A DNA stretch of 64,000 nucleotides from WHSW01 sp963777775 (GCA_963777775.1 CAVZRL010000008.1:1-64000); one strand, 5' to 3'; shown: positions 35,801-46,898, counted from the stretch's first letter. Numbers and translations: made by a program. The notes: generated by a model not told the origin, from the sequence alone.

Positions 35801-38002
35801 TTGGCCCGCAAGCGCGTCCACGAGATCGCCAAGGCCCGGGGCCTGACCAGCAAGGAGGTCCTCGCGGCCCTGAACGCCGCCGGGATCGAGGCCAAGGCCG
35901 CCGCGTCGAGCGTCGAGGAGGCCGATGCGGCTCGGGCGCTCGAGGCGGCAAACGGCGGCGGGGCGCCCGCCGCCAAGCAGGAGGCCGCCGTCAAGGCAGG
36001 GTCGAAGCAGGCGCCCGCAAGCGCGCCCGAGCAGGCGGCTCGCCCCGTGAGGCCGGCGGGCGACGGCTCCTCCGGGGGCACGACCGGAGCCAAGAAGCGT
36101 CGCCGCGTGGTGATCGACTCGGGCGCCTCGCGTCGCGATCAGCCGCAGGCACCGCCGCGGCGCCCCCCGCGCAGGAGGGGCGGCCGAAGGCGCCGCCCGC
36201 TGCTCGAGGAGCCGCCGGCGACCCCGCAGGTCGAAGAGGAGCAGCCGCCGCTCAAGGTCCCGTCCGGGGCCACCGTGCGCGAGGTCGCTGAGATCTTCGG
36301 CGTCGGCAGCGCCGACGTGATCAAGCAGCTGATGACCCTGGGCGAGATGGCGACCCTGACCCAGTCGCTCACCGACGAGACCGTCGAGGTGCTGGCCGAG
36401 GCGCTCGACCGCAAGGTCGAGGTGGTCAGCGCCGCCGAGGAGGTCTCGGAGGCGCCGGTCTACGACGACGACCCCGACGACCTCGCCGTGCGGCCCCCGG
36501 TGGTCACGATCATGGGCCACGTCGACCACGGCAAGACCTCGCTGCTGGACGCGATCCGCGAGACCGAGGTCGTCGCCGGCGAGGCGGGCGGGATCACCCA
36601 GCACATCGGCGCCTACCAGGTTCACCAGAACAGCAAGACGATCAGCTTCATCGACACGCCCGGCCACGCGGCGTTCACCGCGATGCGCGCCCGCGGCGCC
36701 GACGTCACCGACATCGTCGTGGTCGTGGTCGCGGCCGACGACGGCGTGATGCCGCAGACGGTCGAGGCGATCGACCACGCGAAGGCTGCCGACGTCCCGA
36801 TCATGGTCGCGATCAACAAGATCGACCTCCCGGACGCGAACCCCGACAAGGTCAAGGGGGAGCTCGCCAGCCAGGGGCTGAACCCCGAGGACTGGGGCGG
36901 CGAGACGATCTTCGTCAACGTCTCGGCGAAGACGAAGGAGAACCTCGACGAGCTGCTCGAGAACATCATCCTGCTCGCCGAGGTCGAGGAGCTGCAGGCC
37001 AACCCCGATGCCCCGGCATCGGGCGCGGTGATCGAGTCGCACCTCGACCCCGGCCGGGGGCCGGTCGCGACGGTGCTGGTCCAGCGCGGAACGCTGAACG
37101 TCGGCGACTCGCTGGTCGCCGGCGCCCAATGGGGCAAGGTGCGCGCGATGCAGGACCACACCGGCGCCCGCCTCGACCAGGCGAGGCCGGGCGACCCGGT
37201 CGAGGTGCTCGGCTTCGAGGGCGTCTGCGAGGCCGGTGAGCACGTCGAGGTGGTCGAGAACGATCGCCGCGCCCGCCAGCTCGCCCAGGAGCGCGCGCAG
37301 CGCCTCAAGTCCGAGCAGCTCGCCCGCCGCCAGGCGCGCAGGCTGAGCCTCGACGAGGTCTTCGCGAAGGCGAAGGAAGGTGAGATCAACGAGCTCAACA
37401 TCGTGCTCAAGGCCGACGTCTCCGGATCGCTCGAGGCGCTCCAGGACGAGATCGCAAAGCTGCCCCAGGACGAGATCGTCGTCAACGTGATCCGCGGGGG
37501 CGCGGGCGGGATCAACGAGTCCGACGTGATGCTCGCCGCCGCCTCGGACGCGGTGATCATCGGCTTCAACGTCCGCCCGCTGCTCGACGCGAAGCGCGCC
37601 GCGGAGCGCGAGGGGGTCGAGATCCGTACCTACTCGGTGATCTACAAGGTGACCGAGGAACTGCGAGCAGCGATGGAGGGCATGCTCGAGCCCGAGGAGG
37701 TCGAGCAGACGCTCGGGCAGGCGGAGGTGCTGGAGCTGTTCAAGGCCTCGCGGGTCGGCACGATCGCCGGCTGCTCGGTCAGCGACGGCAAGATCAGCCG
37801 CGGCGCCGAGGTCCGCCTGGTCCGCGACGGAACCGTCGTCTGGACCGGCAGGATCGGCTCCCTGCGGCGGTTCAAGGACGACGTCGCCGAGGTCGACGCC
37901 GGGCTCGAGTGCGGTGTCGTGCTCGAGGCCTTCCAGGACGTCAAGGTGGGTGACGTGCTCGAGGTCTTCGAAACGCGCCAGGTCGAGAAGACTCTGGAGT
38001 AG
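35801..38002 (+). CDS. infB: Translation initiation factor IF-2
   Basis: A 733-residue GTPase. The N terminus MARKRVHEIAKARGLTSKEVLAALNAAG is the IF2_N fold, followed by a basic, Arg/Pro-rich linker and a second IF2_N (LKVPSGATVREVAEIFGVGSADVIKQLM). The G domain has GHVDHGKT at 239-246, DTPGH and NKID. C-terminal domains contain LVQRGTLNVGDSLVAG and VSDGKISRGAEVRLVRDG. TTG 35801 follows the nusA stop by one base and gives the standard N terminus. The product positions initiator tRNA on the 30S subunit. Confidence 0.96.
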   Translation: MARKRVHEIAKARGLTSKEVLAALNAAGIEAKAAASSVEEADAARALEAANGGGAPAAKQEAAVKAGSKQAPASAPEQAARPVRPAGDGSSGGTTGAKKRRRVVIDSGASRRDQPQAPPRRPPRRRGGRRRRPLLEEPPATPQVEEEQPPLKVPSGATVREVAEIFGVGSADVIKQLMTLGEMATLTQSLTDETVEVLAEALDRKVEVVSAAEEVSEAPVYDDDPDDLAVRPPVVTIMGHVDHGKTSLLDAIRETEVVAGEAGGITQHIGAYQVHQNSKTISFIDTPGHAAFTAMRARGADVTDIVVVVVAADDGVMPQTVEAIDHAKAADVPIMVAINKIDLPDANPDKVKGELASQGLNPEDWGGETIFVNVSAKTKENLDELLENIILLAEVEELQANPDAPASGAVIESHLDPGRGPVATVLVQRGTLNVGDSLVAGAQWGKVRAMQDHTGARLDQARPGDPVEVLGFEGVCEAGEHVEVVENDRRARQLAQERAQRLKSEQLARRQARRLSLDEVFAKAKEGEINELNIVLKADVSGSLEALQDEIAKLPQDEIVVNVIRGGAGGINESDVMLAAASDAVIIGFNVRPLLDAKRAAEREGVEIRTYSVIYKVTEELRAAMEGMLEPEEVEQTLGQAEVLELFKASRVGTIAGCSVSDGKISRGAEVRLVRDGTVVWTGRIGSLRRFKDDVAEVDAGLECGVVLEAFQDVKVGDVLEVFETRQVEKTLE

Positions 38003-38025
38003 CGGCTGCAAACCGTCGCCTGGCT

Positions 38026-38031
38026 TAGTCC
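38026..38031 (+). promoter_or_regulatory. Putative -10 box (TAGTCC) for ylxP
   Basis: TAGTCC ends 9 bases before ATG 38041. The gap has no Shine-Dalgarno sequence, so a leaderless start is possible. Confidence 0.3.
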
Positions 38032-38040
38032 TCGGTCCTA

Positions 38041-38340
38041 ATGACTCCGTTCGTCTGCGTGATCGAGCTGCAGCTTGACCTGCGTCACTCCGAGTCGCTG
38101 AAGGACAAGCGAAAGGTGGTCAGCTCGCTGAAGGCGCTGATCCGCCAGCGATTCGCGGCCGCCGTCGCCGAGACCGCCGACCACGATGACCGGCGACGGG
38201 CGACGCTGGTCGTCGCCCTGGTCGGGGGATCGGAGGTCGGCAGCCGCGCCGACGAGCTCGAGCGGTTCGTCGAATCGCGCTGCCCGGACGGCTGCAGCGC
38301 GGCCCGCGACCTGCTCAGCCTCGCCGACATCCGCGCCTGA
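38041..38340 (+). CDS. ylxP: DUF503 protein (YlxP-like)
   Basis: A 99-residue member of DUF503: VIELQLDLRHSESLKDKRKVVSSLKALIRQRFAAAVAETAD, then a variable strand and ERFVESR near the C terminus. YlxP sits between infB and rbfA in many Gram-positive genomes, as it does here. The fold is ferredoxin-like; the function is not established, but its constant neighbours suggest a role in translation or ribosome assembly. Confidence 0.88.
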   Translation: MTPFVCVIELQLDLRHSESLKDKRKVVSSLKALIRQRFAAAVAETADHDDRRRATLVVALVGGSEVGSRADELERFVESRCPDGCSAARDLLSLADIRA

Positions 38341-38349
38341 ACCCCCTGT

Positions 38350-38355
38350 TATGTT
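38350..38355 (+). promoter_or_regulatory. Putative -10 box (TATGTT) for rbfA
   Basis: TATGTT ends 9 bases before ATG 38365, consistent with a leaderless transcript. Confidence 0.4.
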
Positions 38356-38364
38356 GGCTGAGCT

Positions 38365-38700
38365 ATGGCCGGCGATCGGATGCGGCGCATCGACGAGGTC
38401 ATGCGAGAGGTGATCGGCTCGGCGATCAGCACCGAGCTCGAGGACCCGAGAATCGGATTCGTGACCGTGACCTCCGTCAAGACAAGCCCGGACCTGCGCT
38501 CCGCCCGCGTCTACGTGAGCGTGCTCGGCGACGAGGCCGAGCGCGAGGCGACGCTCGCCGGGCTGCGCTCCTCGCACGGCATCCTGCAGGCGGCGATCGC
38601 CCGCGGGGCGCGGATGAAGTACACGCCGAAGCTGAGCTTCCACTACGACGAGGGGCCCGAGCGCGCAGTGCGGCTCGGTCGCCTGCTGGACTCCGAGTGA
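38365..38700 (+). CDS. rbfA: Ribosome-binding factor A
   Basis: A 111-residue KH-like protein. RMRRIDEVMREVIGSAISTELEDPRIGFVTVTSVKTSPDLRSARVYVSVLGDE is the conserved RbfA core. MKYTPKLSFHYDEGPERAVRLGRLL is the usual C-terminal block. It assists maturation of the 30S subunit and the 5' end of 16S rRNA. Its stop overlaps the GTG of the next gene. Confidence 0.95.
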   Translation: MAGDRMRRIDEVMREVIGSAISTELEDPRIGFVTVTSVKTSPDLRSARVYVSVLGDEAEREATLAGLRSSHGILQAAIARGARMKYTPKLSFHYDEGPERAVRLGRLLDSE

Positions 38701-39695
38701 CCGGCCAGGCGACCGCCACCGCCGACCTCGAGCGCGCGGTCGAGGAGCTGCGCACCGGCGAGCGCTTCCTGCTCACCACCCACGAGGGGCCGGACGGCGA
38801 CGCGCTCGGATCGCTGCTCGCGATGGACCACCTGCTCCGCCAGCTCGGCAAGGACTCGGTCATGTTCCTCGCCGCGAAGGAGTTCCCGCTCCCGGTCGAG
38901 TACCGCTTCCTGCCCCTGGAGGAGGTCTTTCACGAGCCCCCGGCCGACGTCGTCGATCGAACGCTGGTGTTCCTGGACTGCGGCAACATCGACCGGATGC
39001 CGGTCGAGTTCCTGCGCCGCGACGGGGCCCACGTGCTCAACATCGACCACCACCACGACAACACGCGGTTCGGCTCGGTCAACGTGGTCGATACCGAGGC
39101 CTCGTGCACGGCCGAGATCGTGTTCGAGATCGCGAAGCGGCTCGGCGCCGAGATCACGCCCGAGATCGCATCGGCGCTCTACGTCGGCCTGATCACCGAC
39201 ACCGGCAAGTTCATGTACCAGAACACCGGCGCCGCCTCGCACCGGATGGCCGCCGAACTGATCGAGGCCGGGGTCGACGTCGACGACACCTACCGTCGCC
39301 TCTACGAGCGGGTCCCGATCGAGAAGCTGCGCCTGATCTCCCGAGCGCTCGAGAAGGTGGAGCGCTTCGACGACGGCCGGCTCGCCGTCACGCACCTGAG
39401 CGCCGACGACTACCGCGAGACCGGCGCGGAGGAGGTGCTGAGCGAGGGGATCATCGACTTCCTGAGGGCGCTCGAGGGCACCGCCGTGGCCGCCGTGATC
39501 CGCGAGCGCTCGGACTCGAGCGCGCCGGCGCGGAAGGTGAGCCTGCGGGCGACCGATGGCAGCGTCGATGTGTCGGCGATCGCCAGGGTGCACGGCGGGG
39601 GAGGGCACCGGCGCGCGGCGGGGTTCGGCACCGACATGGCCTACCCCGAGCTGGTCGAGTTCCTGCGTGCCGAGACAGCGGCCCAACTTCGCTGA
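38697..39695 (+). CDS. nrnA: Bifunctional oligoribonuclease / pAp phosphatase NrnA (DHH family)
   Basis: A 332-residue DHH/DHHA1 phosphoesterase. TTHEGPDGDALGSLLAM, VFLDCGNIDRMP, LNIDHHHDNTRFG (DHH signature) and LYVGLITDTGKFMYQNT bind two metals. The C-terminal DHHA1 domain has VSLRATDGSVDVSAIARVHGGGGHRRAAGF. It degrades nanoRNAs and dephosphorylates 3'-phosphoadenosine 5'-phosphate. GTG 38697 overlaps rbfA. The last about 29 bases overlap truB. Confidence 0.93.
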   Translation: MTGQATATADLERAVEELRTGERFLLTTHEGPDGDALGSLLAMDHLLRQLGKDSVMFLAAKEFPLPVEYRFLPLEEVFHEPPADVVDRTLVFLDCGNIDRMPVEFLRRDGAHVLNIDHHHDNTRFGSVNVVDTEASCTAEIVFEIAKRLGAEITPEIASALYVGLITDTGKFMYQNTGAASHRMAAELIEAGVDVDDTYRRLYERVPIEKLRLISRALEKVERFDDGRLAVTHLSADDYRETGAEEVLSEGIIDFLRALEGTAVAAVIRERSDSSAPARKVSLRATDGSVDVSAIARVHGGGGHRRAAGFGTDMAYPELVEFLRAETAAQLR

Positions 39696-40329
39696 GACCG
39701 GCGCCGTCCTCCTGGTCGACAAGCCGGCCGGGATCACCTCCCACGACGTCGTCGCCCGGGCCCGCCGCCGCTTCGACGCCAAGGCCGGTCACGCCGGGAC
39801 CCTGGACCCGTTCGCGACCGGGCTCTTGATCGTGCTCCTCGGCCGCCCGGCAACCCGGGAGCAGGCGCGGTTCATGGCCCTGCCGAAGACCTACCGGGCG
39901 ACGGCGCGGTTCGGGGCCGTCTCGAGCACCGGCGATCCCGAGGGCGAGATCACCGAGACGGGCACGGCCCCGCCGGCCGAGCTCAGGCTGCCGGTCGGCG
40001 AGCTGCGCCAGCGGCCGCCCGCCTACTCGGCGGTCAAGGTCGCGGGCGAGCGCGCGTACCGGCGCGCGCGGCGGGGCGAGGCGCTCGAGTTGCCCGAGCG
40101 GACGGTCACCGTGCATCGCTTCGAGTGCCTGACGCGCCGCGGCGACCGCGCCGAGCTCGAGATCGAGTGCTCGGCCGGGACCTACGTGCGGAGCCTGGTC
40201 GCAGACCTCGGCGACGCCTACACCGAGCAGCTGCGACGGCTTCGAGTCGGCCCGTTCGGCGTCGACGAAGCCGACGAGGAGCGCCCGCTGCCGCTGGCCG
40301 GCGCGCTCGGCCGGATCGACCCTATCTAG
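39667..40329 (+). CDS. truB: tRNA pseudouridine(55) synthase TruB, short form
   Basis: A 220-residue enzyme. LLVDKPAGITSHDVVARARRRF and KAGHAGTLDPFATGLLIVLLG contain the catalytic Asp. QRPPAYSAVKVAGERAYRRAR and CSAGTYVRSLVADLG are substrate-binding motifs. It makes pseudouridine-55 in the tRNA T loop. The usual C-terminal RNA-binding extension is missing; family members are commonly about 290-310 residues. GTG 39667 gives the complete N terminus and overlaps the end of nrnA. Confidence 0.9.
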   Translation: MPRQRPNFAETGAVLLVDKPAGITSHDVVARARRRFDAKAGHAGTLDPFATGLLIVLLGRPATREQARFMALPKTYRATARFGAVSSTGDPEGEITETGTAPPAELRLPVGELRQRPPAYSAVKVAGERAYRRARRGEALELPERTVTVHRFECLTRRGDRAELEIECSAGTYVRSLVADLGDAYTEQLRRLRVGPFGVDEADEERPLPLAGALGRIDPI

Positions 40330-40336
40330 TCGCATC

Positions 40337-40342
40337 TAGAGT
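40337..40342 (+). promoter_or_regulatory. Putative -10 box (TAGAGT) for ribF
   Basis: TAGAGT ends 9 bases before ATG 40352. It implies a transcript beginning at about the start codon. Confidence 0.4.
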
Positions 40343-40351
40343 CTGGCCGCG

Positions 40352-41242
40352 ATGAGCATCCAAGTCAGCTCGCTTCCCGAAGCCGCAGAGCGGCCGCGGG
40401 CGCTCGCGATCGGGACCTTCGACGGAGTCCACGTCGGGCACCGCCAGGTGATCGAGGGAGCCGACACCGTGCTCACCTTCGAGCCGCACCCGCTGAGCGT
40501 GATCCACCCCGAGGCGGCGCCGAAGCTGATCATGCCGTTCGAGATCAAGCGCGACGTGATCGAGGGCCTCGGGGTGAGGGAGATGGTGGTGATCCCGTTC
40601 GGCCCGGAGTTCGCCGAGATCGAGCCGCAGGAGTTCTGCTCGCGAGTTCTGATCGAGACCCTGGGCGCGGAACGGGTCGCGGTCGGCGAGAACTTCCGCT
40701 TCGGCAAGCGGGCGCGGGGGGATGCCCGGATGCTCGAGGCCCAACCCGAGTTCGAGACCCGGGTCGTGCCCTTGATCGAGGTCGACGGCGAAACCGTCTC
40801 CTCGACCAGGATCCGAGCCCAGATCGCCGCCGGCGACGTCGAGGGCGCGATGCGCTGCCTCGGCGCCCCGTTCCTGCTCGAGGGCGAGGTCGTCTCGGGG
40901 GACCGGCGCGGACGCAGGCTCGGATATCCGACCGCGAACCTGGTCCCGGACGACGAGCTCGTCTGCCCCGGCCATGGCGTCTACGCCGCGTTCGCGAACG
41001 GCCACCCGGCCGCGGTCAGCATCGGGGTCAGGCCAACCTTCGAGACCGGCCGCGGAGTGCTGATCGAGACCTACCTGATCGATTGCGAGCTCGACCTCTA
41101 CGGGAAGACGCTCCGGATCGCGTTCATCGCCCGGCTTCGGGGCGAGAAGCGGTTCGCCGACACGGACTCGCTGGTCGCGCAGATGGGCGAGGACGTCGAG
41201 AGCGCGCGCCGGGTCTGTGCCGCCTTCACAGTGCCTCGCTAA
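40352..41242 (+). CDS. ribF: Bifunctional riboflavin kinase / FAD synthetase
   Basis: A 296-residue protein. The N-terminal FAD synthetase nucleotidyltransferase has AIGTFDGVHVGHRQVI and VSSTRIRAQIAAGDVEGAMRCLG. The C-terminal riboflavin kinase has LEGEVVSGDRRGRRLGYPTANLV, GVYAAF and LIETYLIDCELDLYGKTLRIAFIARLRGEKRF. It makes FMN and FAD. The truB-ribF-rpsO order is widely conserved. Confidence 0.95.
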   Translation: MSIQVSSLPEAAERPRALAIGTFDGVHVGHRQVIEGADTVLTFEPHPLSVIHPEAAPKLIMPFEIKRDVIEGLGVREMVVIPFGPEFAEIEPQEFCSRVLIETLGAERVAVGENFRFGKRARGDARMLEAQPEFETRVVPLIEVDGETVSSTRIRAQIAAGDVEGAMRCLGAPFLLEGEVVSGDRRGRRLGYPTANLVPDDELVCPGHGVYAAFANGHPAAVSIGVRPTFETGRGVLIETYLIDCELDLYGKTLRIAFIARLRGEKRFADTDSLVAQMGEDVESARRVCAAFTVPR

Positions 41243-41259
41243 CCTGTCCGCTCCGCGAG

Positions 41260-41529
41260 ATGAGCCTGACCAAGGAAAGGAAGCAGGAGCTGATCGGCAA
41301 GTACGGTCGCTCCGACGCCGACACCGGCTCCGCCGAGGTCCAGGTCGCGCTGCTCACGGAACGGATCAACGAGCTCACCGAGCACCTGCGCTCGCACAGC
41401 AAGGACCACCACTCGCGTCGCGGCCTGCTGATGCTGGTCGGCAAGCGGCGGCGGCTTCTGCGCTACCTCGAGCGCTCGGACCTCGAGCGCTACCGCGCCC
41501 TGGTCGCCGAGCTCGGCCTGCGACGCTAG
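41260..41529 (+). CDS. rpsO: 30S ribosomal protein S15
   Basis: An 89-residue protein. MSLTKERKQELIGKYGRSDADTGSAEVQVALLTERINELTEHLRSHSKDHHSRRGLLMLVGKRRRLLRYLER is the complete S15 helix bundle that binds 16S rRNA. ATG 41260 is 14 bases after a TAACCT box. In many bacteria rpsO is followed directly by pnp; here two thiol-redox genes lie between them. Confidence 0.97.
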   Translation: MSLTKERKQELIGKYGRSDADTGSAEVQVALLTERINELTEHLRSHSKDHHSRRGLLMLVGKRRRLLRYLERSDLERYRALVAELGLRR

Positions 41530-41536
41530 TAGGGAC

Positions 41537-41995
41537 ATGATCGAGCCGGGAACGCCGGCCCCCGAGTTCACGCTCCCCAACCACCGGGGCGAGCGGGTCA
41601 GCCTGAACGACTTCCGCGGCCGCAAGCTCGTCCTCTGCTTCTACCCCAACGACTTCAGCCCGGTCTGCTCCGACCAGCTCTCGGTCTACCAGGGGGTCCT
41701 GCCGCAGATCGCTGCCGCGGGCGCCGAGCTGGTCGGCATCTCGACCGACGGGAGCTGGTGCCACAACGCGTTTCGCAAGCACCTGGGGCTGGAGATGACG
41801 CTGCTGGCCGACTTCCACCCCAAGGGCGAGGCCTCGCGCGCATACGGCGCCTACCTCGAGGACTGGGGGACCACGAACCGCTCGCTGGTGGTGATCGACA
41901 CCGAGGGCGTCGTTCGCTGGGTCCATGCCGAGGAGACGCCGCTGACGATCCCGGGCGCGAACCTGATCTTCGACGCGCTCGCGGCGCTCGATTGA
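41537..41995 (+). CDS. Peroxiredoxin (AhpC/TSA, BCP-like)
   Basis: A 152-residue thioredoxin-fold peroxidase. PAPEFTLPNHRGERVSLNDFRGRKLVLCFYPNDFSPVCSDQL holds the peroxidatic Cys (family TxxC, here SPVC). A second Cys in GSWCHNAFRKHLG may resolve it. NRSLVVIDTEGVVRWVHAEE closes the domain. It reduces peroxides using a thiol donor. ATG 41537 follows rpsO by 7 bases, and its stop overlaps the next gene as TTGA. Confidence 0.9.
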   Translation: MIEPGTPAPEFTLPNHRGERVSLNDFRGRKLVLCFYPNDFSPVCSDQLSVYQGVLPQIAAAGAELVGISTDGSWCHNAFRKHLGLEMTLLADFHPKGEASRAYGAYLEDWGTTNRSLVVIDTEGVVRWVHAEETPLTIPGANLIFDALAALD

Positions 41996-42522
41996 CCGAC
42001 ACGGCACGGGCCTCGCACGCAGTGAATGAGCTGACCAGCGCCACGGTGCCGCCGATCGGCCCCGCCGACCACGTCCGCGGGCGTGGCTCGGAGGCGGTCG
42101 TCTATCTCGATCTCGCCTGTCCCCAGTGCGCAGCAGCGTGGCTTCGGATCCGCGACCTCGACCTGCGCCTGTGCGTGCGCCACTTTCCGCTCGCGGCGAA
42201 GCGGCCGCGCTCGCTCGCGCTTCACGCCGCAGCGGAGGCCGCAGCGACTCAGCGCTTGGACGCCTTCTGGGCGATGGTCGACTCGATCTACTCCGATCAG
42301 GGGCGAATCGACGATCCGCACCTGTGGGAGCGGGCGCGGCTGCTCGACCTCGACCTCGATCGCTTCGACTCCGACCGCCGCTCCGGCGGCGTTGCCGACC
42401 GCGTGCGCCGCGACTTCGAGACCGGAATCCGGGCGGGGGTGACGGCGACTCCGACGGCGTTCGCTGACGGACGCCGGCTCGACGGCGAGATCGCCTCCGC
42501 GCTCGCCGAGATCGCCGCCTGA
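41992..42522 (+). CDS. DsbA-like thioredoxin-fold protein (CPQC)
   Basis: A 176-residue protein with VVYLDLACPQCAAAWLRIRDLDLRLCVRHFPLAAKRPRSLALHAAAEAA and TPTAFADGRRLDGEIASAL, matching the DsbA-like fold with a CxxC active site (CPQC) and the cis-Pro TPT. No signal peptide or membrane segment is visible, so it is probably a cytoplasmic partner, perhaps a reductant for the peroxiredoxin it is coupled to. TTG 41992 (coupled) and GTG 42021 are alternative starts. Confidence 0.83.
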   Translation: MTDTARASHAVNELTSATVPPIGPADHVRGRGSEAVVYLDLACPQCAAAWLRIRDLDLRLCVRHFPLAAKRPRSLALHAAAEAAATQRLDAFWAMVDSIYSDQGRIDDPHLWERARLLDLDLDRFDSDRRSGGVADRVRRDFETGIRAGVTATPTAFADGRRLDGEIASALAEIAA

Positions 42523-42548
42523 CCCGGCTCAGCGAGCCGGGTCTCAGC

Positions 42549-42580
42549 TAACATCGCCCGCGTTAGAGAACGAGAGTTCT
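42549..42580 (+). promoter_or_regulatory. pnp promoter/leader with a GAGA-loop hairpin
   Basis: A TAACAT box (42549-42554) is followed by AGAAC-GAGA-GTTCT (42567-42580), a 5-bp stem closed by a GNRA-type tetraloop. The stretch is much less GC-rich than its surroundings. In other bacteria the pnp leader folds into hairpins used for autoregulation by PNPase. Confidence 0.4.
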
Positions 42581-42628
42581 ATGAAAAGTTGGCCGTCAAC
42601 CGGGCGGTCGAAAGGAAAAAGCGAATAC

Positions 42629-44886
<2,258 letters not shown>

Positions 44887-44890
<4 letters not shown>

Positions 44891-46230
44891 CGGGAAAGTC
44901 CGCGGCCTCGTCGACTCCGCCTACCGGGGTGGCGGGGTCTGAACTTCCCCACGGAGTCGAGCTCACCCCGCTCGACTCCGGGGTCCAGGTCGTGACCGAG
45001 AGCGTGGATTCAGTCCGGTCGGTGGCGCTCGGGATGTGGGTGCGAACCGGATCCCGGGACGAGACGCCGGCTCAGGCCGGCGTTTCGCACTTCCTCGAGC
45101 ACCTGCTGTTCAAGGGCACCGAGCGCCATACGGCGATCGAGATCTCCGAGCTCTTCGACGGTATGGGCGCCGCCGCGAACGCGGCAACCAGCAAGGAGAC
45201 GACCCAGCTTCACACCCGGTCGCTCGACGAGCACACCGAATCGGCCTTCGACCTGATGGCGGAGATGCTGCTCGCCCCGTCGCTGCCCCCGGACGAGATC
45301 GACTCCGAGCGCGAGGTTGTGCTGGAGGAGATCGCGATGTACGAAGACGAGCCCCAGGACCGCGTCCACGACGTCCTCGCCGAGGCGATCTACGGGAGCC
45401 ACCCGCTCGGGCGCCGAGTGCTGGGCCGGGCCGAGGTAATCGGCTCGATCCCGGTGCCCGAGATCGCCGCCTACCACAGCGACCGCTACACCGCCCAGAA
45501 CATCGTCGTCGCCGCCGCGGGCCACCTCGAGCACGACCGGATCGTCGACCTCTCCGAGCGCCTGCTACCCGCGTCGCCGGCGGACGGCTCCGGGCCCTCC
45601 AACGGGGAGGCGCCGGCGCAGGAACCGCGGATGCGCTTCTATGAGAAGGAGACCGAGCAGTACCACATCTGCTTCGGTGGGCCCGGGATCTCGCGCGGCG
45701 ACGACCGGCGCTACGCGCTCGGCGTGCTCGACGCGATCTTTGGCGGCTCGGTCTCCTCGCGGCTGTTTCGCGAGGTGCGCGAGAAGCGAGGCCTGGCCTA
45801 CTCGGTCGGCTCCTATACCGAGCAGTTCGTCGATCGCGGGACGATCGCGATGTACGTCGGCACCCGGTCCGAGAACGTCGGCGAGGCCTGCGAGATCATC
45901 GGGCGTGAGCTGGTGCGGCTCTACGAGGAGGGCGTCTCGGGAGAGGAGCTGGAGCGAGCCAAGGAGCACGTCAAGGGACGGCTGGTGCTCAGCCTCGAGG
46001 CGACCGGCTCGCGAATGGCGCGGGTCGCACGCGGGGTGCTCTTCGATGTCCCACTGCTCTCGCTCGACGAGATGCTGGAGCGAATCGACGCCGTGCGATC
46101 CGACGAGGTCGCGGAGCTGGCTCGCGAGCTCTACGACCCCGCCGGGCTGGCGGCGGCCTGCGTCGGCCCCGACGAGGAGCCGTTCCGGTCGGCGGTCGGC
46201 CAGGTGAGCGAGGCGCTGGTCGAGCGGTGA
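44887..46230 (+). CDS. M16-family zinc peptidase (PepR/YmxG-like)
   Basis: A 447-residue peptidase. The inverted zinc motif HFLEH is at residues 68-72 (VSHFLEHLLFKGTERHTAIEISELFDGMGAAANAATSKE), with downstream Glu in DSEREVVLEEIAMYEDEP. The C-terminal half has GGPGISRGDDRRYALGVLDAIFGGSVSSRLFREVREKRGLAYSVGSY, typical of processing-peptidase-like M16 proteins. No signal peptide. In Gram-positive genomes this gene follows pnp and precedes dap genes, as here. GTG 44887 overlaps pnp. Confidence 0.92.
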
Positions 46231-46898
46231 TCCGGGTCGTCGCATCGGGGGCGGCCGGAAGGATGGGGAAGGCGGTCTGCGAGGCGGTGGACGCCGCCGA
46301 TGACATGGAGCTCGCCGGGCTCGCCGATCCCGCCCTCGACCGTCCGCTCGCGGAGCTGCTCGACGCGGCCGACGTCGTGGTCGACTTCTCGACCCCCGAC
46401 GCGGCGCTCGACAACGGGCGCGCCTGCGTCGAGGCCGGGGTGGACGCCGTGATCGGGACCACGGGCTTCGACCTCGACGAGCTCCGGAGCGCCGCCGAAC
46501 GCGCCGAGCAAGGGGCGAACGTCTTCGTCGCCCCCAACTTCGCGATCGGCGCGGTGCTGATGATGCGCTTCGCGGCCGAGGCCGCGCAGCAGATGCCGGA
46601 GTGCGAGATCGTCGAGCTGCACCACCCCGGGAAGCGCGACGCCCCCTCGGGAACGGCCGCCCGGACTGCCGAGCTGATCACGGCCGCGGGCGGCAACGTT
46701 CATCAGCCGATCCACTCGATCCGGCTCCCCGGGCTGGTCGCTCACCAGGAGGTGATCCTCGGGGGCGAGGGGCAGACGCTCTCGATCCGCCATGACTCGG
46801 TCGACCGCCGCTCGTTCATGCCCGGGGTCCTGCTCGCGGTCCGGCGGGTGGCGGACCTGCGCGAGCCGTTCACGGTCGGGCTCGAGGCGCTGCTCTGA
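46227..46898 (+). CDS. dapB: 4-hydroxy-tetrahydrodipicolinate reductase
   Basis: A 223-residue NAD(P)H reductase of the lysine/diaminopimelate pathway. VVASGAAGRMGKAVCEAV binds the cofactor. TTGFD, APNFAIGAVLMMRFAAEAA and the catalytic EIVELHHPGKRDAPSGTAARTAELI follow. It is somewhat short for the family because the loop after strand 2 is abbreviated. GTG 46227 overlaps the peptidase stop, and the last base of its stop is the first base of the next ATG. Confidence 0.93.
   Translation: MIRVVASGAAGRMGKAVCEAVDAADDMELAGLADPALDRPLAELLDAADVVVDFSTPDAALDNGRACVEAGVDAVIGTTGFDLDELRSAAERAEQGANVFVAPNFAIGAVLMMRFAAEAAQQMPECEIVELHHPGKRDAPSGTAARTAELITAAGGNVHQPIHSIRLPGLVAHQEVILGGEGQTLSIRHDSVDRRSFMPGVLLAVRRVADLREPFTVGLEALL

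Noticed and set aside
35303..38011. 902-codon minus-strand open frame opposite infB
   Set aside because: Antisense shadow of infB with no domain signal and low-complexity ends.
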